A DNA stretch of 51,315 bases from Pseudomonadota bacterium (GCA_023389055.1 JAEWFA010000044.1:1-51315); one strand, 5' to 3'; counted from the first letter of the stretch, positions 32,528 to 41,867 are shown. Translations and numbers: made by a program. The notes: generated by a model from the sequence alone, not told the origin.

Positions 32528-33946
32528 ATGAGACCCGACGAGGGCACCTCCGAGCTCGATTCGGTGTTCGCCGCACAACGCGAGGCGTACCGGCGCGCGC
32601 CTTTCCCCGACTGGCCGACGCGGCGCGACCGCCTGCAGCGGTTGCTGCGACTCGTGCTCGAGAACGAGGCGGCGATCGAGCGCGCGATCGACGCCGACTT
32701 CGGCGGACGCCCGCGGATGGAAACGCAGATCGCCGAGATCTTCCCGTCGGTGGCCGTCATCCGCACCGCGCTTCGCTGGGGCCGTCGCTGGATGAAGCGC
32801 CGACGTGCCCACGTCTCGAAATGGTTCCTGCCGGCGCGCGCCGAGATCGTCCCGCGACCGCTCGGCGTGGTCGGCATCGTCGCCACCTGGAACTACCCGC
32901 TGTTCCTCACGATCGGGCCTCTGGTGGACGTGCTGGCCGCCGGCAACCGCGCGATGATCAAGCCCTCCGAGCACTCCCCCGAATACTCGGCGCTGCTGTC
33001 GCGGCTCGTCGCCGAGCGCTTCGCTCGCGACGAGATCGCCGTCGTGACCGGCGCCGTGGAGACCGGCGCGGCATTCACATTGCTGCCCTTCGACCATCTG
33101 GTGTTCACCGGATCGACCGCGATCGGACGCAAGGTGATGCGCGCAGCCTCCGAGAACCTCACGCCGGTGACGCTCGAGCTCGGGGGAAAGTCGCCCGCGG
33201 TGGTTACGCCCGGCTTTCCCCTCGCACGCGCAGTGCCGCGCATCCTCGCCGGCAAGCTGCTCAACGCGGGCCAGACCTGCATCGCGCCCGACTATGCCTT
33301 CGTGCCCCGCGAGCAACTCGACGAGTTCGTCGAGGCGCTGCGTGAGCGCGCACGGACCATGCATCCGCGAGGCCTGGCCGATCCCGACTTCTGCAGCATC
33401 GTCGACGCGCGCCAGTACGCGCGACTGCAGCGCTATCTCGACGAAGCCGATGAGGCAGGCGTACGACGGGTGGAACTTTTCGACGGACGCGCACGCGACG
33501 ACGAGCGGCACCGCCTCGCGCCGGTCGCGCTCGTCGATCCGCCGACCTCGCTGGCCGTCATGCACGACGAGATCTTCGGGCCGATCCTGCCGGTGCTGCC
33601 CTACGACCGGATCGACGAAGCGGTGGACTTCGTCGAGTCGATGCCGCGGCCGCTGGCGCTCTACTGGTTCGACGACGACGCCCGGCGCGCGCGGCAGGCC
33701 ATCGAGCGCACCCACGTCGGCGGCGCGTGCATCAACGACACGCTGATGCACGTCGCGCAGGAAGGACTGCCCTTCGGGGGAATCGGCGCCTCCGGAATGG
33801 GCCATTACCACGGCCGCTGGGGCTTCGACTCGTTCAGCAAGCTCACGCCGGTGTTCCGCCAGTCGCGCTGGCACGCGATGAACCTGTTCACGCCACCGTA
33901 CCGGCCCCTGGTGCGCACGATGCTCGGTTGGATGAAGCGGCTGTAG
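32528..33946 (+). CDS. Coniferyl-aldehyde-dehydrogenase-like aldehyde dehydrogenase
   Basis: 472 residues of the short class 3/coniferyl aldehyde dehydrogenase group, NAD(P)-dependent. Catalytic Cys251 lies in LLNAGQTCIAPDY, and Glu217 in LELGGKSPAVV. GIVATWNYPLFLTIGPLV binds cofactor, and HVAQEGLPFGGIGASGMGHYHG is typical of the group. The C-terminal PPYRPLVRTMLGWMKRL suggests a membrane-associating tail. AGGAAG precedes the ATG at 32528; an in-frame ATG at 32480 is less likely because a -10-like TATTCT lies right before it. The substrate is unknown. The gene is convergent with the AraC regulator, with no gap. Confidence 0.88.
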   Translation: MRPDEGTSELDSVFAAQREAYRRAPFPDWPTRRDRLQRLLRLVLENEAAIERAIDADFGGRPRMETQIAEIFPSVAVIRTALRWGRRWMKRRRAHVSKWFLPARAEIVPRPLGVVGIVATWNYPLFLTIGPLVDVLAAGNRAMIKPSEHSPEYSALLSRLVAERFARDEIAVVTGAVETGAAFTLLPFDHLVFTGSTAIGRKVMRAASENLTPVTLELGGKSPAVVTPGFPLARAVPRILAGKLLNAGQTCIAPDYAFVPREQLDEFVEALRERARTMHPRGLADPDFCSIVDARQYARLQRYLDEADEAGVRRVELFDGRARDDERHRLAPVALVDPPTSLAVMHDEIFGPILPVLPYDRIDEAVDFVESMPRPLALYWFDDDARRARQAIERTHVGGACINDTLMHVAQEGLPFGGIGASGMGHYHGRWGFDSFSKLTPVFRQSRWHAMNLFTPPYRPLVRTMLGWMKRL

Positions 33947-35050
33947 CTATCGGCCGCAATCGCGCCACCGGGCCGGGGCCTGGCCGGTCGCCCGCTTGAA
34001 CGCGCGGCTGAACGCCGCCTCCGATTCGTAGCCGACCGCCCCGGCAACCTGCTTCACGTGCGCCGCCGGCTCGCGAAGCATCGCCGCTGCGAGCTGCATG
34101 CGCCAGGCTGCGAGGTAGTGCATCGGCGCTCGGCCGAGCCGACGCGAGAAACGCTCGGCGAGCACCGAGCGCGATGCATCGATCGCGTCGGCGAGCAGCG
34201 CAAGCGTCCACGCGCGCTCGGGCTGCGAATGCAGCCGCGCCAGCGCGCGCGCGACGAGCGGGTCGCCAAGCGCGGCGAACCATCCTTGCGCGCCCGCATC
34301 GGCGGCGTCGACGCGCGCGCGCAGCAACTCGACGAACATCTGCTCGGCCACGCGCAGAAGCGCATCTCGCATTCCCGGCCGACGGTCGCGAAGCTCGCAC
34401 AGCGCGAGATCGACGAGCAGCCGCATCCGCGCGCTTGCGCCGATCGCGTCGGCGACGCGCACCAGCGGCGGCAACGAAGCCAGCAGCGGGTTGAATGGAT
34501 GCGCGTCGCATCCGAGAAAGCCGCAGAGGAACTCGGCCGTGCCCGAGTCGCCGCGGGTGCCGCCCGCCGCGACCACCGGCGGCAGCTCGCCGGCCGCCAT
34601 TCGACGAAAAAATTCCGATGAAGCATCGTCGCCGCAGCGCATCAGCCGGCGCTTCGGCTCGGCAAGGTAATACGCGTGGCCGTGCGGAACGACGAACACG
34701 TCGCCCGCGGCCAGGCGCACCGGCTCGGCACCCTCGAGCCCTGCCCAGCACGATCCGCGCACGACGACGTGATACGAGACGACGCTGCGCGCGCCGGGCA
34801 GCACCGCCGACGCGAACTCCGAGGCGCGCGGCGCCGACGTCGACCACGGCCTTGAAGCCTCGACGAGGAAGAGCATCGACCCACTCAGCCGCACGCCGCG
34901 CAGGAGGTCCGACAGCAGGTCGACGTCGTCGTACGGCACGCGCGCAACTCGCGCAACGGCGTCCTGCGGGCGTGTACGCCCCGTGACGGACGTTGCGGCA
35001 TGCGATCCGGTATCCCGGTCATGGAAGCCGCTCACGACGCGATCGATCAT
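33947..35050 (-). CDS. AraC-family transcriptional regulator with cupin sensor domain
   Basis: About 367 residues if translated from 35050. The N-terminal half is a cupin-type ligand domain (GSMLFLVEASRPWSTSAPRA, RLAAGDVFVVPHGHAYYL, FLCGFLGCDAHPFNPLLASLPPLV). The C-terminal 100 residues are two AraC helix-turn-helix motifs (LALLADAIDASRSVLAERFSRRLG, VKQVAGAVGYESEAAFSRAFKRATGQAPARWR). A downstream GTG start is possible, since the first 30 residues are poorly conserved-looking. It is divergent from a methyltransferase gene with 40 bases between starts holding a GGGGC-CAGT-GCCCC hairpin (35057-35070), so it may control that gene. Confidence 0.85.
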   Translation of the reverse strand: MIDRVVSGFHDRDTGSHAATSVTGRTRPQDAVARVARVPYDDVDLLSDLLRGVRLSGSMLFLVEASRPWSTSAPRASEFASAVLPGARSVVSYHVVVRGSCWAGLEGAEPVRLAAGDVFVVPHGHAYYLAEPKRRLMRCGDDASSEFFRRMAAGELPPVVAAGGTRGDSGTAEFLCGFLGCDAHPFNPLLASLPPLVRVADAIGASARMRLLVDLALCELRDRRPGMRDALLRVAEQMFVELLRARVDAADAGAQGWFAALGDPLVARALARLHSQPERAWTLALLADAIDASRSVLAERFSRRLGRAPMHYLAAWRMQLAAAMLREPAAHVKQVAGAVGYESEAAFSRAFKRATGQAPARWRDCGR

Positions 35051-35090
35051 AACCCCGGGGCCAGTGCCCCGCAGTGCCAGGAGGAACGAG

Positions 35091-35969
35091 ATGAACCAGA
35101 CATCGACCGTATCGGCGACACAAACGCCTGCGTGGCGCGGCCCGGCGGCCGGTGATCGCCTGACGGAGCACGACGCCGCGACGCGGGGCCAGGTGGGCCG
35201 GGAGGCCGCTGCGCTGTACGAACACTTCTTCGTGCCGGCTCTGTTCGCGCAGTGGGCGCAGCCGATGCTCGATGCGGCGACGGTGACGCGGGGCGCCCGC
35301 GTACTCGACGTCGCTTGCGGCACCGGAGTGCTCGCACGCGCGGCGGCGCAGCGCGTCGGGGCGGCGCACCTGGTCGTCGGCATCGACCCGAACGAGGCGA
35401 TGCTCGCTGTGGCCGCCGACTGCGAACCCGCGATCGCGTGGCGCACGGGGTGCGCCGAGCACATGGACTTCGACGATGCGTCGTTCGACGCCGTGCTCTG
35501 CCAATTCGGCCTGATGTTCTTCGAAGATCGCCAGGCCGGCCTTCGCGAGATGATGCGCGTGCTTCGACCCGGTGGCGCGCTCGCTGTGGCGGTATGGGAC
35601 GTCCTCGAGCACTCGCCCGGATTCGCGGCGCTGGCGACGATGCTCGACCGGATCGTGGGCACCGCCGCCGGTGACGCGCTGCGCGTGCCGTTTTCGCTCG
35701 GTGACGTCGACGCGCTGCGCGAACTCTTCGCCCGCTCGGGGGTACCCGACGTGCGGATCGCCACGCACGCCGGAACGGCACGCTTCCCTTCGCTCGAGTC
35801 GTGGATCCGCACCAACGTGCGCGGCTGGGCGTTTTCCGACCTGGTCAGCGACGCGCAACTGCAGCAGTTGCTCGACGCGGCCGCGCGCGGGATGCTCGAC
35901 CTGCAAGGGGCGCACGGCGATGTCGCCTTCGCCGCGTCCGCGCACATCGTCGTCGCACGCCCACGCTGA
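35091..35969 (+). CDS. Class I SAM-dependent methyltransferase (UbiE-like)
   Basis: 292 residues. SAM motif I is VLDVACGTGVLA, motif II is near VVGIDPNEAML, and FDAVLCQFGLMFFEDRQAGLREMMRVLRPGG is the Methyltransf_11 core. The substrate is not known. AGGAGG 5-10 bases before the ATG is one of the best ribosome binding sites in the window. A possible regulator (AraC type) is divergent. The C-terminal segment differs from that of the wrecked methyltransferase at 14.1 kb. Confidence 0.88.
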   Translation: MNQTSTVSATQTPAWRGPAAGDRLTEHDAATRGQVGREAAALYEHFFVPALFAQWAQPMLDAATVTRGARVLDVACGTGVLARAAAQRVGAAHLVVGIDPNEAMLAVAADCEPAIAWRTGCAEHMDFDDASFDAVLCQFGLMFFEDRQAGLREMMRVLRPGGALAVAVWDVLEHSPGFAALATMLDRIVGTAAGDALRVPFSLGDVDALRELFARSGVPDVRIATHAGTARFPSLESWIRTNVRGWAFSDLVSDAQLQQLLDAAARGMLDLQGAHGDVAFAASAHIVVARPR

Positions 35970-36064
35970 CAGGCACTGGCCGGCGCCGCCATCGGTCCCG
36001 GCGAAATTCTCGATGAAGGCGGCACGGCGAACGTGCGCGATCGCGGAAACGCGGTGCGCTTTGC

Positions 36065-36070
36065 GATACT
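36065..36070 (+). promoter_or_regulatory. Putative extended -10 box of ppx
   Basis: GATACT preceded by TGC gives a TGn extended -10. It ends exactly 7 bases before the ATG at 36078, so transcription would start at or next to the start codon. Confidence 0.4.
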
Positions 36071-36077
36071 TCGTCCG

Positions 36078-37625
36078 ATGCCGCCCGTCGCACCCGAACC
36101 GATGCCCGGACACCGCCTGCTCGCGGCGGTCGACCTCGGCTCGAACAGCTTTCGTCTGCTGATCGCCCGCGTCGAAGCTTCGCCGGAGAGCGACCTCGTC
36201 GTCCCTGTGGAAAGCCTGCGCGACGGCGTACGGCTCGCCGACGGACTGCGCGACGACGGCACGCTCGATGAAGCCTCGCGCCAACGCGCGCTCGTCACGC
36301 TTGCCGCCTTCGGCGAGCGCCTGCGCTCGTACTCACCCGACGTCGTACGCGCCGTGGGCACGAGCGCGCTGCGCGTGGCGCGCAACGCGCAACATTTCCT
36401 GCGCACCGCCGAAGCCGCGCTCGGTTTCCCGATCGAGATCGTCTCCGGCCTCGAGGAAGCCCGGCTCATCTATCTCGGCGCTGCACATTCGCTTCCGCGC
36501 GACGGCAAGGCGCGCCTGGTCGTCGACATAGGCGGCGGCTCGACCGAATGCATCGTCGGCATCGACGGGGAAGCGCTCGCGCTCGAATCGACCGGGGCCG
36601 GCTGCATCGTGCTGTCGAACCGCCGGTTCGCCGACGGGCGCGTCTCGCGCGAGGCATTCGAGGCCGCCTATTACGAGGCGCGCGACGCCTTCGCGCAGAC
36701 CGCCGCTTCGCTGGGCGCGCACCGCTGGCGCTACGCGGTGGGCACGTCGGGTACCGCGCAGTCGCTGTGGCAGATCGCGCGAGCGCAATGGGGCGCCGAC
36801 ACCCTCGACCGATCGTCGCTCGAGCGCACCTGCCGCGAACTGCTCGCCTGCGGAGACGCGTCGTCGGTGCGGCTCGCCGGCCTGACGCCCGACCGCCGGC
36901 AGGTCCTCGCCGGCGGACTGGCGGTGATGACGGCAGTCTTCGACGAATTGCGCATCGACCGCATGCAGTACTGCGACGGCGCACTGCGCCAGGGCGTGCT
37001 GTACGACCTGCTCGACCGCGACGACGAGCGCGACGTGCGCGCGCTGACGATCAGGCGCATGCTTCGCCGCCATCGAATCGACGCCGCGCACGCGCGGCGC
37101 GTGCGTGACACGGCACTCGCGCTCTTCGACCAGGTCGCGCCCGGCGCGCAGGAAGAGGTACAGGCCAGGCGCAGGCTGCTCGGGTGGGCCGCCGAACTCG
37201 CCGGCATCGGCCGCTCGATCTCGCACGAGGACTTCCATCGGCATTCGGCGTACCTCCTCGCGCATGCCGAGATGCCCGGCTTCTCGCAGAGCGAGAAGGG
37301 CCATCTCGCGCTGCTCGCGCTGGCGCAGACCGGCGGCCTCGATGCGCTGCGCGCGCTCGCCGACGACGAGGCCGGAAGACTGGCGGTGCTCGCGTTGCGC
37401 GTGGCGACGATCGTGCACCGCCGTCGCGATGCGCCGCACGCCGCTGCCCCCACGCTTTCGCGGTCGCGCGGAACGCTGCGGCTGCAGACGACCAGTGCCT
37501 GGGCGCAACGCTTTCCGCTCGCGCACCAGGGCCTCGTCGCCGAAGCGCGCGCGTGGTCGCAGGCAGGCGCTTTCGAGGGATTCGTCTACGAGACGAGCGA
37601 AACGCAGGCCGCGGGCGCCGACTGA
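36078..37625 (+). CDS. ppx: Exopolyphosphatase / guanosine pentaphosphatase
   Basis: 515 residues from ATG 36078 of the Ppx/GppA family, which trims inorganic polyphosphate and can act on pppGpp. The N-terminal actin-like ATPase motifs are AAVDLGSNSFRLLIAR and LVVDIGGGSTECIVG, with VRAVGTSALRVARNA between. The C-terminal HD-like helical domain (AELAGIGRSISHEDFHRHSAYLLAHAEMPGFS) is complete. GTG 36033 and ATG 36102 are alternative starts; no ribosome binding site decides. It is convergent with the ferredoxin gene. Confidence 0.92.
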   Translation: MPPVAPEPMPGHRLLAAVDLGSNSFRLLIARVEASPESDLVVPVESLRDGVRLADGLRDDGTLDEASRQRALVTLAAFGERLRSYSPDVVRAVGTSALRVARNAQHFLRTAEAALGFPIEIVSGLEEARLIYLGAAHSLPRDGKARLVVDIGGGSTECIVGIDGEALALESTGAGCIVLSNRRFADGRVSREAFEAAYYEARDAFAQTAASLGAHRWRYAVGTSGTAQSLWQIARAQWGADTLDRSSLERTCRELLACGDASSVRLAGLTPDRRQVLAGGLAVMTAVFDELRIDRMQYCDGALRQGVLYDLLDRDDERDVRALTIRRMLRRHRIDAAHARRVRDTALALFDQVAPGAQEEVQARRRLLGWAAELAGIGRSISHEDFHRHSAYLLAHAEMPGFSQSEKGHLALLALAQTGGLDALRALADDEAGRLAVLALRVATIVHRRRDAPHAAAPTLSRSRGTLRLQTTSAWAQRFPLAHQGLVAEARAWSQAGAFEGFVYETSETQAAGAD

Positions 37626-37640
37626 GCGGCTACCGGACGC

Positions 37641-37931
37641 TCAACGCCCGCGGTGCCGGTCGCCGTTGCCCGCCGGCGCCGCTTCCTCGGCGTGCAGCCG
37701 CCGGTACTTGTCCATCAACTGCTGCGGCGTTTCCACCCACTCCGGGTCCCACGGAATGCAGTCGACCGGACACACCTGCCGGCACTGCGGTTCGTCGAAG
37801 TGACCGACGCACTCGGTGCAGCGCTGCGGATCGATCTGGTAGATCTCCTCGCCCATCGAGATCGCGCCGTTCGGGCACTCGGCCTCGCAGACGTCGCAGT
37901 TGATGCACTCGTCGGTGATGATCAGCGCCAT
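37641..37931 (-). CDS. 2[4Fe-4S] ferredoxin (YfhL type)
   Basis: 96 residues with two cluster motifs: CINCDVCEAECP, then CTECVGHFDEPQCRQVCPVDC, where the second motif has the long insertion typical of YfhL/Alvin ferredoxins that have very low potentials. The C-terminal helix (VETPQQLMDKYRRLH) is also typical. It follows coaD by 27 bases at the end of the five-gene minus-strand operon; a coaD-ferredoxin pair is common in betaproteobacteria. The electron partner is unknown. Confidence 0.93.
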   Translation of the reverse strand: MALIITDECINCDVCEAECPNGAISMGEEIYQIDPQRCTECVGHFDEPQCRQVCPVDCIPWDPEWVETPQQLMDKYRRLHAEEAAPAGNGDRHRGR

Positions 37932-37958
37932 CGCAGCGGCCGCGCCAGGGCTCCGACG

Positions 37959-38465
37959 TCAAGGCTTCGCCGGCGCGCCGGCGCGCTGCGGCGCGAGCTT
38001 GCGCTCGAGCCATCGCAACACGGGCGGGGCGACGAACTGCGAGACGTCGCCGCCGAGCAGCGCGATCTCGCGAACGAGCGTCCCCGAGATGAACTGGTAC
38101 TTGTCGGTGGGCGTGAGGAAGACCGTCTCGATGTCCGGCATCAGGTGCCGGTTCATGCCGGCCATCTGGAACTCGTACTCGAAGTCGGTGACTGCGCGCA
38201 GCCCGCGAACGACGACGTCGGCTTTCTGCTGCTTGACGAAATTCACCAGCAGCCCCGAGAAGCTCGTGACCTCGACGTTCGAATGATGGCCGAGCACCTC
38301 GCGAGCGATCGCCAGCCGCTCGTCGACGTCGAAGATCGGATTCTTTCCGCGGCTGGCGGCGACCGCGACGACGACCGAATCGAACAGCTTCGCGGCGCGC
38401 CGGACGAGATCTTCGTGCCCGCGCGTGAGCGGGTCGAAGGTCCCCGGGTAGATGGCTCGCGTCAT
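37959..38465 (-). CDS. coaD: Phosphopantetheine adenylyltransferase
   Basis: 168 residues. It is the fourth enzyme of coenzyme A synthesis, joining AMP to 4'-phosphopantetheine. The nucleotidyltransferase motif is YPGTFDPLTRGHEDL, followed by VVVRGLRAVTDFEYEFQMAGMNRHL and the substrate loop ISGTLVREIALLGGDVS. The start at 38465 overlaps the rsmD stop (ATGA), so it is translationally coupled. A longer open frame upstream lies inside rsmD and is not coding. Confidence 0.97.
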   Translation of the reverse strand: MTRAIYPGTFDPLTRGHEDLVRRAAKLFDSVVVAVAASRGKNPIFDVDERLAIAREVLGHHSNVEVTSFSGLLVNFVKQQKADVVVRGLRAVTDFEYEFQMAGMNRHLMPDIETVFLTPTDKYQFISGTLVREIALLGGDVSQFVAPPVLRWLERKLAPQRAGAPAKP

Positions 38466-39076
38466 GCGTCGTTCCCTGTCGGTGCGTCGGCTTGCCTGCT
38501 CAGCAGATGATAGCGGACCTGCCCCGCGCGGCCTTCGCGCTCGAGGCGCCAGCCCGCGGGCGGTTGCAGCGCGTCGCCCGACTCGACGTAGACGACGGCC
38601 CCGCACGCGAGCACCGGCGCCAGCGCGGCGAGTGCGCGCGCTTGCAGCGCCTGATCGAAAGGCGGATCGACGAAGACGACGTCGAAGCGCTCGCCCGCCT
38701 GCGCGAGTCGATGCAGCGCGTCGAAGGCGTCCGCTGCGACGAGCCGGACCTCGCGCGCGTGCAGCCGCTCGATCGTCGCGGCGATCGCCGCCGCGGCGCG
38801 CCGATCGCGCTCGACGAGAACGACGTGCGCAGCGCCGCGCGAGGCCGCCTCGAAGCCGAGCGCGCCGGTGCCGGCGAAGAGGTCGAGGCACCGCAGTCCG
38901 TCGAGCCGCTGGCCGAGCCAGTTGAACAGCGTCTCGCGCACGCGATCCGGCGTGGGACGCAGCCCGGCGACCTCGGGGACGACGATGGGGGTGCGCTTCC
39001 ACTGCCCGCCGACGATGCGCAGCCGATGCGCGCGGGTGCCGGATGCTGCGGAATCCGTCCCGGTGGAACGCGTCAT
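38462..39076 (-). CDS. rsmD: 16S rRNA (guanine966-N2)-methyltransferase
   Basis: 204 residues. Seen are the N-terminal RIVGGQWKRTPIVVP, LRPTPDRVRETLFNWL, SAM motif I DLFAGTGALGFEAASRGA and the catalytic VFVDPPFD. It methylates G966 in the 30S head. The start overlaps the stop of the second M16 gene (ATGA) and the stop overlaps the coaD start. The order M16-M16-rsmD-coaD is typical of betaproteobacteria. Confidence 0.95.
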   Translation of the reverse strand: MTRSTGTDSAASGTRAHRLRIVGGQWKRTPIVVPEVAGLRPTPDRVRETLFNWLGQRLDGLRCLDLFAGTGALGFEAASRGAAHVVLVERDRRAAAAIAATIERLHAREVRLVAADAFDALHRLAQAGERFDVVFVDPPFDQALQARALAALAPVLACGAVVYVESGDALQPPAGWRLEREGRAGQVRYHLLSRQADAPTGNDA

Positions 39077-40398
39077 CGATTCGATGCGCCGGCGCCGACG
39101 ACGACCGTCGCCATGCGCTTCGCATCGAGCACGCGCGCGAAGGCATCGCGCACCTGCGCCAGCGTCACCGCGTCCACCCGCTCGGTCCAGCGGTCGAGAT
39201 AATCGAGCGGCAGCCGGTAGAAGCCGATCACGGCGAGGTTGTCGACGATCTTCGCGTTGGAGTCGATGCGCAACGCGAAACCGCCGATGAGATTGTCCTT
39301 CGCCGCCTGCAGTTCCTGCTCGGTGGGGCCGTCGCCGAGGAACCTGTCGAGCGTCTCGCGCACGACCCCGAGCGCGACGTCGGTCTGCTCCTTCTTCGTC
39401 TGCAGCCCGATCGTGAACGGTCCGGGCTGCAATCGCGGCGAGAAATACGAATAAACGCTGTAGGCGAGCCCGCGCTTCTCGCGCACCTCCTCGTACAGGC
39501 GCGACACGAATCCGCCGCCGCCGAGCACGTAGTTGCCGACGAGCAGCGGGAAGAAATCGGGGTCGCCGCGCGCGATCGACGGCTGGCCGATCAGGATGTG
39601 GCTCTGCGTGGCCGGATGCTCGATGCGGCGCTCGTCGGCCCGCGCGAGCGGTTTCACCTCGGCAACGGCGTCGGCGCCGGTGCCATCGGGCAGGTCGCGC
39701 ACGAGGCGCTCGGCGATCCGCTCGGCACGGCCGCGGTCGATCGCGCCGATCATCGACACCACCGCACTTCCGGCGCGGTAATGCGCTCGATGAAAGCCGA
39801 CGAGGTCGTCGCGCGAGATCGCGGCGATCGTCTCGGGCGTGGCGTGCGCGCCGTACGGATGCGAACCATAGATCATCGCGTCGAAGGTCCACTGCGCGAT
39901 GGTCTCGGGCTTCGTCTCCGCCTCGCGCAACGCCTGGATGATCCGCTGGCGCTCGCGCACGAGCACCGCTTCCGGGAAGGTCGGCCGCGCGAGAATCGCG
40001 GCGAGCAGGCCGATCGCCTCGTCGGCCTGGCGCTCGCCGACCAGCGTGCGCAGCGACGCGTTCGCACGGTCGTCACCCGCCGCAGTGCCGCGCTGCGCGC
40101 CGATGCGCGCGAAGCGTTCGGCGAGCTGCGTCTCGTCGGCCTCCTCGGTTCCGCGACCGAGCATCGAAGCCGTCAGCGACGCCAGCCCGATCTTCTCCGA
40201 CGGATCGAGACGTCCGCCCGCGTCGAAATCGACGCGCACGTCGAGCATCGGGATCGTGTCGGCGCGAACGAAATACACGCGCGCGCCATTCGACGTCGTC
40301 CAATGCTCGATCGGAAGCGCCGCCTGCGCGGCGGCGGCGACGAGCGCGATGCACGCAGCGAGCAGCCAGCGCAGCACGAAGACGGCGCGCGAGATCAT
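39073..40398 (-). CDS. M16-family peptidase-like protein, no zinc motif
   Basis: 441 residues with a signal peptide ending at about AAAAQA and the two-domain M16 fold (HYRAGSAVVSMIGAIDR, then YVLGGGGFVSRLYEEVREKRGLAYSV in the second domain). At the position of the HxxEH zinc motif it reads LASLTASMLG, so it should have no peptidase activity. Its partner at 40395-41855 has the zinc site. This is the familiar active/inactive periplasmic pair. The start overlaps the partner's stop by ATGA. Confidence 0.9.
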   Translation of the reverse strand: MISRAVFVLRWLLAACIALVAAAAQAALPIEHWTTSNGARVYFVRADTIPMLDVRVDFDAGGRLDPSEKIGLASLTASMLGRGTEEADETQLAERFARIGAQRGTAAGDDRANASLRTLVGERQADEAIGLLAAILARPTFPEAVLVRERQRIIQALREAETKPETIAQWTFDAMIYGSHPYGAHATPETIAAISRDDLVGFHRAHYRAGSAVVSMIGAIDRGRAERIAERLVRDLPDGTGADAVAEVKPLARADERRIEHPATQSHILIGQPSIARGDPDFFPLLVGNYVLGGGGFVSRLYEEVREKRGLAYSVYSYFSPRLQPGPFTIGLQTKKEQTDVALGVVRETLDRFLGDGPTEQELQAAKDNLIGGFALRIDSNAKIVDNLAVIGFYRLPLDYLDRWTERVDAVTLAQVRDAFARVLDAKRMATVVVGAGASNR

Positions 40399-41855
40399 CG
40401 GATCGCCCCCGCCTTCGCGTCTTCGGGCGGTTGCGCGCCGGTGCGAGCGCCTTCGGGCAGCGGCTGGGGGACGAGCGTCGCGATGGTGAGCGAGTCGTCG
40501 GAGGCGAAGTACTTCTTCGCCACCGCCTGCACCTCTTGCGCGGTGACGGCAGCGATGCGAGCGAGGATCCGGTCGGCGTCGCGATGCGTGAAGCCGGTCA
40601 TCTCCAACCCGCCGATCTCCATCGCCTGCGCCATGATCGAATCGCGCTTGTAGATCTCTCCGGCGACGTACTGCGTCTTGATGCGCTCGAGCTCCTCGGC
40701 GGCGACGCCGTCGCGCGCGATCTTCTCGACCTCGGCGCGCAGCGCCTGCTCGACGTCGGTGGTCGTGCGCCCCTCGGCCGGCGTGCCGTCGAGCACGAAC
40801 AGCGTCGGGCCGCGCGTGAGCGAGTCGTAGCCGGCGCCGACCTGGTTGGCCACCCGCGAGCCGCGCACGATGTTGCGCGTAAGCCGGCCGTTCTCGTCGG
40901 CATCGAGCACGGCCGCGAGCACCTCGAGCGCATACGGCTCCGCGTCGCGCTCGACGTCGCTCAGCCGAGGCACGTGAAAGCCCATCGTCACGTACGGACT
41001 CTCGGCGGGCGCCTTCACCCATGCGCGGCGCAAGCCTCGTTGTGCCGGCTCTTCCAGCGGCTTGCGCTGCCCCGGCGCGTGCGCCTTCACCTGTCCGTAG
41101 CTCGCCTCGGCCAGGCGCCATACCTCGTCGGCGGACACGTCGCCGACGACGATGACGATCGCGTTCGAAGGCGTATACCACTGCGCATACCATGCGCGCA
41201 GGTCGTCGACGGTGAGCGCCTGCAGGTCGCTGAACCAGCCGATGACCGGCTGGCGCACCGGCGACGCAACGAAGGCACCGGCGCGAAACTGCTCGTAGAC
41301 GAGCGCCTGCGCGCGGTCTTCGGTACGCAGGCGGCGCTCCTCCATCACGACGCGCACCTCCTGGTCGAACTCCTTCTGCGCGAGCACCAGGTTCGACATC
41401 CGGTCGGCCTCGAGCTTCATCATCTGTTCGAGGTGCTTCGCGCCGATCTGCTGGAAGTAGCCGGTGAAATCGCTGGTCGTGAACGCGTTCTCGCGCCCGC
41501 CCAGCTGCGCGACGAGACGCGAAAACTCGCCGGCGGGGTATCGCTCGGTTCCCTTGAACATCAGGTGCTCGAGGACGTGCGAGATGCCCGTGCGCCCCTT
41601 CGGTTCGTCCACCGAGCCCACGCGGTAGAGCACGAGGTGCACGACGGTCGGCGCGCGGTGGTCCTCGCGCACGATCACTTTCATTCCGTTCGGCAGCGTG
41701 CGTTCGACGGTCTGGCGAGCGGAATCGGAAGGGGCGGCAAGCGGCGCCGCGTTCGGCGCGGGCGCCGACTGGGCCCGCACCGCGGGCGCGGGCGCGAACG
41801 CAACGACGAGCAGCAGGAGCAGCGGCGCGATCCGCGCGAGCGGGAAAAGCGGCAT
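40395..41855 (-). CDS. M16-family zinc metallopeptidase
   Basis: 486 residues with a signal peptide (PLLLLLVVAFAPAPAVRAQ). The inverted zinc motif HxxEH is seen as HVLEH in RTGISHVLEHLMFKGT, with the distal glutamate in the EFDQEVRVVMEERR region. It is expected in the periplasm as a heterodimer with the zinc-less paralogue encoded next. First gene of a five-gene operon ending with the ferredoxin; it is divergent from ftsY with 35 bases between starts. Confidence 0.92.
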   Translation of the reverse strand: MPLFPLARIAPLLLLLVVAFAPAPAVRAQSAPAPNAAPLAAPSDSARQTVERTLPNGMKVIVREDHRAPTVVHLVLYRVGSVDEPKGRTGISHVLEHLMFKGTERYPAGEFSRLVAQLGGRENAFTTSDFTGYFQQIGAKHLEQMMKLEADRMSNLVLAQKEFDQEVRVVMEERRLRTEDRAQALVYEQFRAGAFVASPVRQPVIGWFSDLQALTVDDLRAWYAQWYTPSNAIVIVVGDVSADEVWRLAEASYGQVKAHAPGQRKPLEEPAQRGLRRAWVKAPAESPYVTMGFHVPRLSDVERDAEPYALEVLAAVLDADENGRLTRNIVRGSRVANQVGAGYDSLTRGPTLFVLDGTPAEGRTTTDVEQALRAEVEKIARDGVAAEELERIKTQYVAGEIYKRDSIMAQAMEIGGLEMTGFTHRDADRILARIAAVTAQEVQAVAKKYFASDDSLTIATLVPQPLPEGARTGAQPPEDAKAGAIR

Positions 41856-41867
41856 GGGCGGGGCAGG

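Noticed and set aside
33947..36469. 840-residue AraC fusion protein
   Set aside because: The part upstream of about 35050 runs antisense through the methyltransferase and ppx genes and is Ser/Arg-rich without domains.
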